Shown one piece after another: positions 27,570 to 35,268 of a stretch of DNA of 64,000 bases. Source of the stretch: JAMXLO01 sp963850535 (GTDB lineage Bacteria; Pseudomonadota; Alphaproteobacteria; Acetobacterales; Acetobacteraceae); the NCBI GenBank assembly GCA_963850535.1, contig CAWKMC010000020.1, forward strand, positions 186,001 through 250,000. Reading direction: 5' to 3'. The position numbers were made by a program, and so were the translations under genes. The notes under the pieces are model-generated. The model searched no databases. It had not been told where the DNA came from and saw only the letters and a program-made list of their open reading frames with translations. Every line of letters begins with the position of its first letter. The stretch's first letter is position 1.

Positions 27570-28766
27570 CTAAACGACCCCTTCGGCGCGCAGTCGCTGC
27601 ACGTCGTCCGCACTGACGCCGCAAAGCGACGCGAGCAACTCCGCCGTGTGCTCGCCCAGCAGCGGCGGCCGGGTCACGTCCGCGGGGGAGTCGGACAGTT
27701 TCACCGGACAGCCGACAGTCTGGTAGGTCCCGCGGGTCGGGTAATCGACATCGACGATCATGTCGCGCGCGCGCAGATGCGGATCGGTCAGCACCTCACC
27801 AGTGTCGAGCGTCGCACCGCAGGGAACGCCCGCTTCGCCCATCAGCCGCATCACCTCGTGCTTGCTGCGCTGGCGAGTCCAGGTCTCGACGATCGCATCG
27901 AGCGCCGTGCGATTCTCCCAGCGCGATTCGGCTGAGGCGAAGCGCGGGTCGTCGGCCAGCTCCGGCTGGCCCATCGCATTGATGCACGCTCTCCACATCT
28001 GCGGCTGAGCGAAGATGTAGACGTAGTCGTTCGGGCCGCCCGGTGCGCAGGGATAGGTGGTCCCCGGCACTGTGCGGCCGAGCTGATTGCCCTGGCGCGG
28101 CATCGGCCTGCCGGAGCGCTGGTGGTCGCGCAGGCTGACGCGGATCAGGTTGACGACCGCGTCCTGCATCGAGACCTCGACATGCTGGCCCTTGCCCGTC
28201 TGATGCCGCTGCTGCAGTGCGGCCAGGATGCCGATGGCCATGTGCATGCCGGTGCCGGAGTCGCCGATCGCCGGGTAAAGATAGGTAGGCGGATTGTCGG
28301 GAAAGCCGGTTACGCTCATGGCACCTCCCATGGCCTGGGCGATCGGCTCGAAGCTCTTGAACCCGCTGTACGGCCCGTAGGTGCCGAAGCCCTTGATGGT
28401 GGCGTAGATCAGCCGCGGGTTCAGCTTCGACAACTCTTGGTAGCCAAGGCCCAGTCGATCCAGCGCCCCCGGGCCGAAATTCTCCAGCAGCACGTCGGAC
28501 TGTTCGATCACGCGGCGGAACAGCCGTTTGCCCTCTTCGTTCTTCAAATTCAGCGTCAGGCTGCGCTTGTTGGCGTTCAGCACGAGGAAGAAAAGACTGT
28601 CGCTGTCGGTGCGGTCGCGCATGTTGGTGCGCGCGACATCGCCGCCCTTCGGCTCCTCCAGCTTGATCACATCGGCGCCGAGGAATGCCAGGATCTGCGC
28701 ACAGGCAGGACCCGCCTGATTGTGCGTCATGTCGATCACGCGGATGCCGGTCAGGGCCTGGGTCAT
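27570..28766 (-). CDS. CaiB/BaiF (class III) CoA-transferase, formyl-CoA transferase-like
   Basis: A 398-residue protein. ATG 28766 has GAGGAG upstream; it overlaps the permease stop by four bases. Motifs: GIRVIDMTHNQAGPACAQIL, LGADVIKLEEPKGGD, SLTLNLKNEEGK, ENFGPGALDRLGL, KGFGTYGPYSGF and VEVSMQDAVVNL, in which Asp of the family takes part in thioester formation. These enzymes move CoA between carboxylates (formyl, oxalyl, succinyl and similar). It is the last gene of an NMT1-type ABC importer operon, which suggests that the imported acid is activated by this enzyme. Confidence 0.88.
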   Translation of the reverse strand: MTQALTGIRVIDMTHNQAGPACAQILAFLGADVIKLEEPKGGDVARTNMRDRTDSDSLFFLVLNANKRSLTLNLKNEEGKRLFRRVIEQSDVLLENFGPGALDRLGLGYQELSKLNPRLIYATIKGFGTYGPYSGFKSFEPIAQAMGGAMSVTGFPDNPPTYLYPAIGDSGTGMHMAIGILAALQQRHQTGKGQHVEVSMQDAVVNLIRVSLRDHQRSGRPMPRQGNQLGRTVPGTTYPCAPGGPNDYVYIFAQPQMWRACINAMGQPELADDPRFASAESRWENRTALDAIVETWTRQRSKHEVMRLMGEAGVPCGATLDTGEVLTDPHLRARDMIVDVDYPTRGTYQTVGCPVKLSDSPADVTRPPLLGEHTAELLASLCGVSADDVQRLRAEGVV

Positions 28767-29659
28767 GCAGTTGCTCCTCGGTGGGAAAGTCGCGTCTCGA
28801 TCATCGTCAAGAGCTCGGTCAGTCCGACGCTCATGATCACCAGCACCAAAATCGCCGCATAGGTGCCGGTGGCATCGAACACGCCGGAATAGTATTCGAT
28901 CATGAAACCGATGCCACTGTTGGACGCGATCAGCTCGGCCAGCAGCGTGTTGGTGAACGCGTAGCGCACGGCGATGCGCATGCCGGTGAAGATCCACGGC
29001 AGCGTGGCGGGGATCAGCACCTTGCGGATCACCTCAAGCCGCGTCGCGCCCATCAATGACAGTGCTCGCGTCAGATCGCGATCGACGTTGTGCACGCCGT
29101 CGAGCGTAGCGTTGAGCACCAGGAAGAACACGGTGATGGCGACCAGAGCCACCTTCGACTCGATGCCGATGCCGAACACGATGACGAACAGCGGCGCCAA
29201 GGCGATCTTCGGCATCGCGTAGAGCGCCGAGATGTAGGGGGACAGAACGCGATTGAGCCGCGGCATCAGGCCCAGCAGCAGGCCGATCGCGATCCCGGCA
29301 GCCGTGCCGATCGTGTAGCCGAGTGCCATCGCGAGCAGCGTGGCGCCGACGTTCTCCCACAGCGACCCGTCGCGTAGCCAGGTCAGCAGCCGCGCCACTA
29401 TCTCGACGGGGCCGCTCATCCAGAAGCGCAGATTGGCGGTTGGCAGGTATTCCCAGGCTGCGAGGATGATCAGCGCCAGCGCGAGGCGCGCCACCACGCG
29501 GCCAAGGGAAGTGGAGAGCGCGGCTCCCAACAAAGCTCCCCCTCCCCGTGCGGGAGGGGGGAAGGGGGAGAGGTTTCTTGATTTGGCACCGCCCCCTCCC
29601 CCTACCCGCCTCCCGCGAGGGAAGGGGGAGTGTCTTTGTGTATCCGCGGCCTCGCTCAC
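28763..29659 (-). CDS. NMT1/SsuC-type ABC transporter permease with repeat-encoded N-terminus
   Basis: A 298-residue protein. ATG 29659 overlaps the stop of the preceding ATPase (ATGA), which supports this start. The first 45 or so residues (PFPRGRRVGGGGGAK, then PFPPPARGGG) come from a GC-rich palindromic repeat; the conserved permease begins at about residue 50 (VVARLALALIILAAWEYLP). The coupling loop is YAMPKIALAPLFVIVFGIG and the later SLMGATRLEVIRKVLIPATL. Six membrane helices. It forms the channel with the second permease of the operon, or as one of two alternative channels. Confidence 0.87.
   Translation of the reverse strand: MSEAADTQRHSPFPRGRRVGGGGGAKSRNLSPFPPPARGGGALLGAALSTSLGRVVARLALALIILAAWEYLPTANLRFWMSGPVEIVARLLTWLRDGSLWENVGATLLAMALGYTIGTAAGIAIGLLLGLMPRLNRVLSPYISALYAMPKIALAPLFVIVFGIGIESKVALVAITVFFLVLNATLDGVHNVDRDLTRALSLMGATRLEVIRKVLIPATLPWIFTGMRIAVRYAFTNTLLAELIASNSGIGFMIEYYSGVFDATGTYAAILVLVIMSVGLTELLTMIETRLSHRGATA
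29536..29630 (-). repeat. GC-rich palindromic repeat (REP-like), copy 2, inside a coding region
   Basis: The same design as copy 1 at 12253: two facing hairpins, CTCCCCGTGCGGGAGGGG and CCTCCCGCGAGGGAAGG. It lies within the N-terminal coding region of the permease. Confidence 0.75.
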
Positions 29660-30495
29660 ACCTCGGTCCCCCGCGTGACCTCGTCCTTCAGCTCATCCCA
29701 CAGCGACTCATGCAGATGAGCGAAGTCTTCGGTGAACCGGATGCGGAAGACGTCGCGCGGCCGTGGCAGCTCAATCGTGCGGATCGCACGAATCCGTCCT
29801 GGTCGGGCACTGAACACCACGACGCGGTCAGCAAGCGTGATCGCCTCGCCGAGATCATGCGTGACGAACACCACGGTCATCCGCCGCTGCCGCGTCAGCT
29901 CCTGCAGCTGATCCAGCATCAGCAGCTTAAGCTGCGCGTCCAGTGCGCCGAACGGTTCGTCCATCAGCAGCGTCTCGGGCTCGTAGATCAACGTGCGCGC
30001 GAGGCCGACGCGCTTGCGCATGCCGCCCGACAGTTCCGCCGGATAGTGCTTCTCGAATCCGGTCAGACCAACCAGCGTCAGCATCTGCGCTACACGCTCG
30101 TTTGCCTCCGCGCGAGGCATGGCGCGGCACTTCAGCTCGAGCGCGATGCGAATATTGTCGGCCGCCGTGCGCCAGGGCAGCAGCGTGTCCTTCTGGGTCA
30201 TGTAGCCGACTGAGCGGTTCAGCCCACCGATCGCAACGCCGTCATACGACACCACGCCGGCACTCGGGGGCAGCAACCCGGCGATCATGTTCAGGATCGT
30301 CGACTTGCCGCAGCCACTCGGCCCCACCAGCGCGACGAACTCATGGTGCCGGATCGTGAGGTCGATCGGCTGCAGCGCTTCCACCTCGCGATCGCGCGTG
30401 ATGAAGCGCTTGCCAACGCCCTGCAGATCGATCTTCGGCGCCAGATCACCGCCCATATCACCGGCCAAATCACCGGCCAAATCACCCCTGGGCAT
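29656..30495 (-). CDS. NMT1/SsuB-type ABC transporter ATPase
   Basis: A 279-residue protein with Walker A GPSGCGKST, Q-loop MTQKDTLLPWRT, signature LSGGMRKRVGLA, Walker B LLMDEPFGALD and H-loop VTHDLGEA. The N-terminus is unusual: four Gly-Asp repeats (GDLAGDLAGDMGGDLA) encoded by 12-base tandem repeats that overlap the end of the upstream permease. The subfamily imports sulfonates, nitrate, taurine, riboflavin or pyrimidine-like solutes. Confidence 0.9.
   Translation of the reverse strand: MPRGDLAGDLAGDMGGDLAPKIDLQGVGKRFITRDREVEALQPIDLTIRHHEFVALVGPSGCGKSTILNMIAGLLPPSAGVVSYDGVAIGGLNRSVGYMTQKDTLLPWRTAADNIRIALELKCRAMPRAEANERVAQMLTLVGLTGFEKHYPAELSGGMRKRVGLARTLIYEPETLLMDEPFGALDAQLKLLMLDQLQELTRQRRMTVVFVTHDLGEAITLADRVVVFSARPGRIRAIRTIELPRPRDVFRIRFTEDFAHLHESLWDELKDEVTRGTEV
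30443..30490 (-). repeat. 12-bp tandem repeat in the ATPase N-terminus
   Basis: Four successive 12-base units built on ATCACCGGCCAA (30443-30454, 30455-30466, 30467-30478, 30479-30490), the central two nearly identical. They span the overlap between the permease stop (30482) and the ATPase start (30495). Confidence 0.75.
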
Positions 30496-31240
30496 GGCGC
30501 CACCGCAGCAGATGCCGTTCCGCCCACGCCGTCACCTCGGAGATTGCCAGCCCGAGCAACATCAAGATGAACAGCACGGCATACAGCGATGTCATGTCGA
30601 ACTGCGATGCAGCGTCGCTGAGCAGAAACCCGAGACCACGCCGCGCCGCCAGCATCTCGCCGGTGGTAGCCGCAACCAGCGCGTAGGGCATCGCCGTCTT
30701 GATCCCACCGATGATCCACGGCGAGCAGGCCGGCGCCACGACTTTCTGAAACCTCTCCCGCCGGTTCGATCCCATCAGATCGATCTGCGCGATCAGCTCC
30801 TGGTCCACCGACGTCGCGCCGGCAAACGTGTTGAAGAACAGCAGGAAGAACACGACGATGCCCACCAGCACGATCTTCGGCAGCATGTCGAGGCCGAAGA
30901 ACATGATGAACAGCGGCGCCAACGCAACCAGTGGCACGCTGTAAAATGCCACGACGATCGGCCGCACGATGCCGGCCGCGATCGGCGAGCGGCCAAGCAG
31001 CAGCCCAGCCAGCGCGCCGAGTGTCACGCCGAATGCCACGCCGACAACAACCTCGGTCAGCGTCGTGGCCAGGTGGGGATACAGACTGCCCTGCAGCCAC
31101 CCGGCGAGCTTCACCGCAATCAGGCTTGGACGACTGGTCCAGGTACCGCCCGAAATGTCTCCCACCGCTTCCCAGCACACCAACAGCAGCAATCCGACGG
31201 CAGCCTGCCAGAGCACGATCGGATCGAAGCGCCGTGCCAT
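30482..31240 (-). CDS. NMT1/SsuC-type ABC transporter permease (second)
   Basis: A 252-residue inner-membrane protein. ATG 31240 lies two bases after the binding-protein stop (31242). Coupling motifs are FYSVPLVALAPLFIMFFGLD and DLMGSNRRERFQKVVAPACS; about six helices. It is a paralog of the permease at 28763. The operon therefore carries two permeases either side of one ATPase, suggesting a heterodimeric channel. Confidence 0.88.
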   Translation of the reverse strand: MARRFDPIVLWQAAVGLLLLVCWEAVGDISGGTWTSRPSLIAVKLAGWLQGSLYPHLATTLTEVVVGVAFGVTLGALAGLLLGRSPIAAGIVRPIVVAFYSVPLVALAPLFIMFFGLDMLPKIVLVGIVVFFLLFFNTFAGATSVDQELIAQIDLMGSNRRERFQKVVAPACSPWIIGGIKTAMPYALVAATTGEMLAARRGLGFLLSDAASQFDMTSLYAVLFILMLLGLAISEVTAWAERHLLRWRHAQG

Positions 31241-31241
31241 G

Positions 31242-32273
31242 CTATTGGCCCAGGATTTCCTTGGCAGCCTGGCGCGACAGGTCAGGGTAGACCAGCTGAT
31301 CATAGGTGGCGGTGATCGGCGTCTTCTCGGTTAGGTTCACCATCTTCACCGTATTGGCGACTTGCGCCTGCGAGATCACCGGGGTGGTCGGCACTGCCTT
31401 GATGTAAGTGTCGAATGCGGTGTTGAATTCTGACTCCGGCGTGTCCTGGAAGAACGGGCGGACCAGTTTGCGCGCCGCCTCCTTGTCCTCATGCGCAAAC
31501 TTCATCGCCCGCGCCATCGCACGCACGACGTGCAGCAGCAACGGGCGCTTCGCCTCGAGCGTGGCGCGGCTGGTGGTAATCACCTGATATGGCACATCGC
31601 GGTACTCGGGCAGGTCGCCGGTCATCGGATCGGCGATGATTTGGCCGATGCCCTTGCTGACCGCCATGTTGGTGAACGGCGACATGAAAGCGAAGCCGTC
31701 GGTGCTGCCGGACTGTGTCGCCGCAACCATCGGCCCGCCGATGCCGATTGGCTGCAACTGGACATCGCGTGACGGATCCATGCCGCGCACCAGCATGATC
31801 GTGCGCATGAACTCGTCGGTGCTCGAACCGGGCGACGTGATGCCGATCCGCACACCCTTCACGTGCTTGATCTTCTCGTCCAGCGACATGGCGTCGGTGA
31901 TGCCCAGGCGCTTGATCGCATCGTTGGAGAGCACCAGCGCGATAGGATAGGCGTCGAATGCGGTTGAGATGCCGACGAGTTGGCCACCGCGTCCGACCGC
32001 ATGCATGGTATGGGCGAAGCCAACCTGGGTGATCTCCGCACTGCCGCCCATCACCGCCGCCGCTTGCCTGGTACCCGAGGAAACGTCGACCAATTCCGGC
32101 TCCAGGCCCTCCTGCTTATAGAACCCTCCGCCGATGGCGATATATTGCAGCAAGAACGACATGCCCTTGCCGGCAAAGGCAATCGTCACCTTCTGCAGGT
32201 CCTCGGCCACCGCGGGGCGGATCGCCATGAAACCAAGCGCCAGCGCTGCCAGACCGATGCTGCGAAACCGCAT
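31242..32273 (-). CDS. NMT1/THI5-like ABC transporter substrate-binding protein
   Basis: A 343-residue protein with a signal peptide (MRFRSIGLAALALGFMAIRP, cut near AVAED). It has the family start of the mature part (KVTIAFAGKGMSFLLQYIAI), a ligand-site segment (MGGSAEITQVGFAHTMHAVG) and GVRIGITSPGSSTDEFMR, which matches the hinge region. Ligands in this family include sulfonates, pyrimidine precursors and aromatic acids. It is the first gene of the five-gene minus-strand operon ending with a CoA-transferase, so the ligand may be a carboxylate. Confidence 0.87.
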   Translation of the reverse strand: MRFRSIGLAALALGFMAIRPAVAEDLQKVTIAFAGKGMSFLLQYIAIGGGFYKQEGLEPELVDVSSGTRQAAAVMGGSAEITQVGFAHTMHAVGRGGQLVGISTAFDAYPIALVLSNDAIKRLGITDAMSLDEKIKHVKGVRIGITSPGSSTDEFMRTIMLVRGMDPSRDVQLQPIGIGGPMVAATQSGSTDGFAFMSPFTNMAVSKGIGQIIADPMTGDLPEYRDVPYQVITTSRATLEAKRPLLLHVVRAMARAMKFAHEDKEAARKLVRPFFQDTPESEFNTAFDTYIKAVPTTPVISQAQVANTVKMVNLTEKTPITATYDQLVYPDLSRQAAKEILGQ

Positions 32274-32383
32274 CGAGCGTCCTCCCAGATCTTATTTGAT
32301 GCGAGAGTAGTCCAGCCTTGCAGCGGGCGCCACGGCGTCGCTATTGTCGCCGCCGGTGCAACATCCAACGATGGGAGGGCTGC

Positions 32384-32470
32384 ATGAGCGCTTACAATCA
32401 GCATCATCCGCGCGGCCCTGTCCGGGCCCTGCGACCGATCGTCGCAGGGCTGGCCAGCGGCCTGAACTGA
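32384..32470 (+). CDS. possible 28-residue leader peptide upstream of the ABC-F gene
   Basis: ATG 32384 follows a strong GGGAGGG ribosome site. The peptide begins MSAYNQHHPRGPVRALRPIV and ends in AGLASGLN. It lies 70 bases before the ABC-F gene, and its 3' half is folded into a 10-bp hairpin. Leader peptides with attenuation are established for some antibiotic-resistance ABC-F genes in other bacteria; that this one works the same way is inference. It could be chance. Confidence 0.4.
   Translation: MSAYNQHHPRGPVRALRPIVAGLASGLN
32426..32450 (+). promoter_or_regulatory. hairpin within the leader region of the ABC-F gene
   Basis: A perfect 10-bp stem GCCCTGCGAC/GTCGCAGGGC with loop CGATC lies inside the short leader ORF. 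It has no T run, so it is not a terminator itself; it may form with ribosome position. A weaker AACGC/GCGTT hairpin followed by TT lies at 32505-32519. Confidence 0.5.
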
Positions 32471-32540
32471 CGCTTCCGCATCAGCTTCCCGTCGGCCGGC
32501 TCCGAACGCTGCGCGTTTTACTGAGCCGAGAGACACACCC

Positions 32541-34043
32541 ATGCCAACTGTTACCCTGCGCGATGTCGGCGTTCTGTCGCCGCATCCGTTGTTTCAGAAT
32601 CTGTCGCTGATCATCGGTGGCGGTGATCGGATCGGGCTGATCGCCGGCAATGGCGGCGGCAAGACCACGTTGCTCCGCTGCCTTACCGGAATCGCTGAAC
32701 CGACCTCCGGCAGCATCGTCCGCTCGCGCGGCATGCGCGTTGGCTATGTCGAGCAGAACGTGCCGATCAACCTGCTCAACCTATCGCTGGCGGAGGCGAT
32801 CCGCCGTGCACTGCCGGCAGCCGAGCGCGAGAGCAATCAGTGGCGCGTCGACGTCGTGCTCGACGAGTTCACAGCACCGGCCGAACTGCATGACCGTCCG
32901 CTGCACGAACTGAGCGGCGGATGGCAGCGCCTGGCGCTGATCGCACGCACGTGGATCGATGAACCTGACATGCTGTTGCTCGATGAGCCCACCAACCACC
33001 TGGATCTTGGCAAGATCCAGATGCTGGAGCGCTGGATCGTTCATTGTCGCGTGCCGACGGTGATCGCCAGCCACGACCGGCGGTTCCTCGACGCCTGCAC
33101 GACGCGCACCTTGTTCCTCCGACCAGGCATCTCGCGGTTTTATGCGCATCCTTATTCGCGGGCGCGGCAGCTTCTGGCGGACGATGACGCGGCGCAGGAA
33201 GCGAAGCTGACGAAAGACGCACAGGAGGTGGAGCGGCTGCGCCGCAATGCCAACGAGCTGAAGAATGTCGGCATCAACAGCGGCAGCGACCTGCTGCAGA
33301 AGAAATCCAAACAGCTTCGGCAACGCGCGGCGGCACTGGAAGAGACGCTGATGCCGATGCGTCCAGTGCGGGACGGTGACATCCGACTGACCAACCGCGG
33401 CACGCATGCCAGGCTGATGCTTTCTCTGTCCGGTGTCGACGTATGTGCGCCTGATCGACGTATGCTGTTTCGCGTTCCCAAGCTCCAACTGTTCCAGCAG
33501 GACCGCCTGGTGCTGCTCGGGCGCAATGGCGTCGGCAAGTCGCAGTTCGTGCAGTTGTTGCGGCGTGCGTTGACCGGCGAGGACACGCCTGGGTTGCGTC
33601 CCAGCGCTTCCATCGTCATGGGGTATGTCGATCAGCTCATGTCGCACCTGCCGGATGCGATGACGCCGCATGGCTTTATCAGCGACCGGTTTCGTCCTGG
33701 CGATCAACGCACCATCAGCCTGCTGGCCGGCACCGGGTTCAGCGTGGACATGCAGCGCCGCCCGATCGGACGTCTGTCACTCGGACAAAAGGCGCGGCTC
33801 GGATTGCTTGCCCTGCGCCTGACCGAGCCGAACTTTTATCTGATGGACGAGCCGACCAACCACGTGGATATCGCCGGGCAGGAGCGGTTGGAGGCAGAGA
33901 TCCTGGCGCACGAAGCCACGTGCATCATCGTGTCGCACGATCGTGCCTTCGTGGAAGCGATCGGCACTCGGTTCCTGCTGATCGACAGGCAGACGATCGC
34001 CGAGATCGATACACCTGAGGAGTACTATCGGGGCCTGGGGTGA
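32541..34043 (+). CDS. ABC-F family ATPase
   Basis: A 500-residue soluble protein with two ATPase cassettes and no membrane part. Cassette 1: Walker A GNGGGKTT, signature LSGGWQRLAL, Walker B MLLLDEPTNHLDL. Cassette 2: GRNGVGKSQ, LSLGQKARLGL, YLMDEPTNHVDI. The charged linker (about 195-270) is the P-site-interacting region of the family. ABC-F proteins bind the ribosome E site and relieve stalls or antibiotics. This one is shorter than Uup and may be a resistance-type or housekeeping member; which cannot be told from sequence. Confidence 0.9.
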   Translation: MPTVTLRDVGVLSPHPLFQNLSLIIGGGDRIGLIAGNGGGKTTLLRCLTGIAEPTSGSIVRSRGMRVGYVEQNVPINLLNLSLAEAIRRALPAAERESNQWRVDVVLDEFTAPAELHDRPLHELSGGWQRLALIARTWIDEPDMLLLDEPTNHLDLGKIQMLERWIVHCRVPTVIASHDRRFLDACTTRTLFLRPGISRFYAHPYSRARQLLADDDAAQEAKLTKDAQEVERLRRNANELKNVGINSGSDLLQKKSKQLRQRAAALEETLMPMRPVRDGDIRLTNRGTHARLMLSLSGVDVCAPDRRMLFRVPKLQLFQQDRLVLLGRNGVGKSQFVQLLRRALTGEDTPGLRPSASIVMGYVDQLMSHLPDAMTPHGFISDRFRPGDQRTISLLAGTGFSVDMQRRPIGRLSLGQKARLGLLALRLTEPNFYLMDEPTNHVDIAGQERLEAEILAHEATCIIVSHDRAFVEAIGTRFLLIDRQTIAEIDTPEEYYRGLG

Positions 34044-34106
34044 CACGCCGACTCGCGCCCGTCGCCTGGTGGTCTTACGATTACGGCAACAAGGGAGGGG
34101 ATCGCC

Positions 34107-35258
34107 ATGAAGCTCAGCACCGATCGGATTCTGACGACCCATGTCGGCAGCCTGCCGCGGCCTCAGGCGCTGGTCGATCTGCTGGTGAAGAAGGATGCGG
34201 AACAGGCCTACGACCATGCGGAATTCGATCGCCAGGTGACGAAGGCGGTCGGCGAGATCGTCGCGCATCAGGTGGCGATCGGCATCGACGTCGTCAGTGA
34301 CGGCGAGGCAAGTAAGATTGGCTACGCCACATACATCAAGGATCGCCTCACGGGGTTCGGCGGCGAGCCGTTTGCGCCAAAGCCGCAGCGCGATTTGGCG
34401 GACTACCCAGAGTTCCGCAATCGCATGATCCAGTTCACCGGCCCTCAGGTGTTCCGTCGATTGTGCTGCATCGGCGATGTGCAATTACGAGACCACGACG
34501 CGGTGAAGGTGGACATCGCCAACTTCAAGGCGGCGATCGAGCAGTCGCATCCGATCGACGCGTTCATGCCGGCCGCATCACCCGGCGTTGTGTCCGCGTT
34601 TCAGCCGAACCGCCACTATCCGACGCACAGCGCTTATATCCGCGCGGTGGCTGATGCGATGAAGGAGGAGTACGAAGCCATCGCCAGTGCCGGCATCGTC
34701 GTGCAGCTCGACAGTCCCGATCTGGCGATGGCGCGCCACATCGGCTTTCAGGATCTGACCGAAGAGCAGTTCCTGACCCAGGCCGAGCAGCAGGTGGAAG
34801 GGTTGAATCATGCGCTCGCCAATGTGCCGGCGAGTTCGGCGCGCTTACATCTGTGCTGGGGCAACTACGAAGGACCGCACCACTTCGACATCCCGCTGCA
34901 GAAGGTGCTGCCGATCATCCTGAAGGCGAAGCCGCAGGCGATCTCGTTCGAGGCGGCCAATCCGCGGCATGCGCACGAGTGGGTAGTGTGGCGCGACGTG
35001 AAGATCCCGGACGACAAGGTGCTGATCCCTGGCGTAATCGACACCTGCACCAATTACATCGAGCATCCGGAACTAGTGGCGCAACGCATCTGCCAGTTCG
35101 CCGACATTGTCGGCCGCGAGCGCGTCATCGCGGGAACCGATTGCGGCTTCGCGACCTTTGTTGGCCACGCCGGCCGGGTCGATTCCGAGATCGCCTATCG
35201 CAAGCTTGGTTCGCTGGTCGAAGGTGCCAAGCTGGCATCGCAGAATCTGTGGCACTGA
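34107..35258 (+). CDS. cobalamin-independent methionine synthase II family protein, copy 1
   Basis: A 383-residue protein corresponding to the C-terminal catalytic half of MetE. Start ATG 34107 with GGAGGGGA upstream. The zinc-site residues are visible: His248 and Cys250 in LHLCWGNYEG, Glu282 in SFEAANPR and Cys346 in GTDCGF. Such stand-alone proteins transfer methyl or alkyl groups to thiols; some relatives act on epoxyalkane-CoM. The actual substrate is unknown, and it lacks the N-terminal folate domain of true MetE. Confidence 0.87.
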   Translation: MKLSTDRILTTHVGSLPRPQALVDLLVKKDAEQAYDHAEFDRQVTKAVGEIVAHQVAIGIDVVSDGEASKIGYATYIKDRLTGFGGEPFAPKPQRDLADYPEFRNRMIQFTGPQVFRRLCCIGDVQLRDHDAVKVDIANFKAAIEQSHPIDAFMPAASPGVVSAFQPNRHYPTHSAYIRAVADAMKEEYEAIASAGIVVQLDSPDLAMARHIGFQDLTEEQFLTQAEQQVEGLNHALANVPASSARLHLCWGNYEGPHHFDIPLQKVLPIILKAKPQAISFEAANPRHAHEWVVWRDVKIPDDKVLIPGVIDTCTNYIEHPELVAQRICQFADIVGRERVIAGTDCGFATFVGHAGRVDSEIAYRKLGSLVEGAKLASQNLWH

Positions 35259-35268
35259 GGAGCGCATC

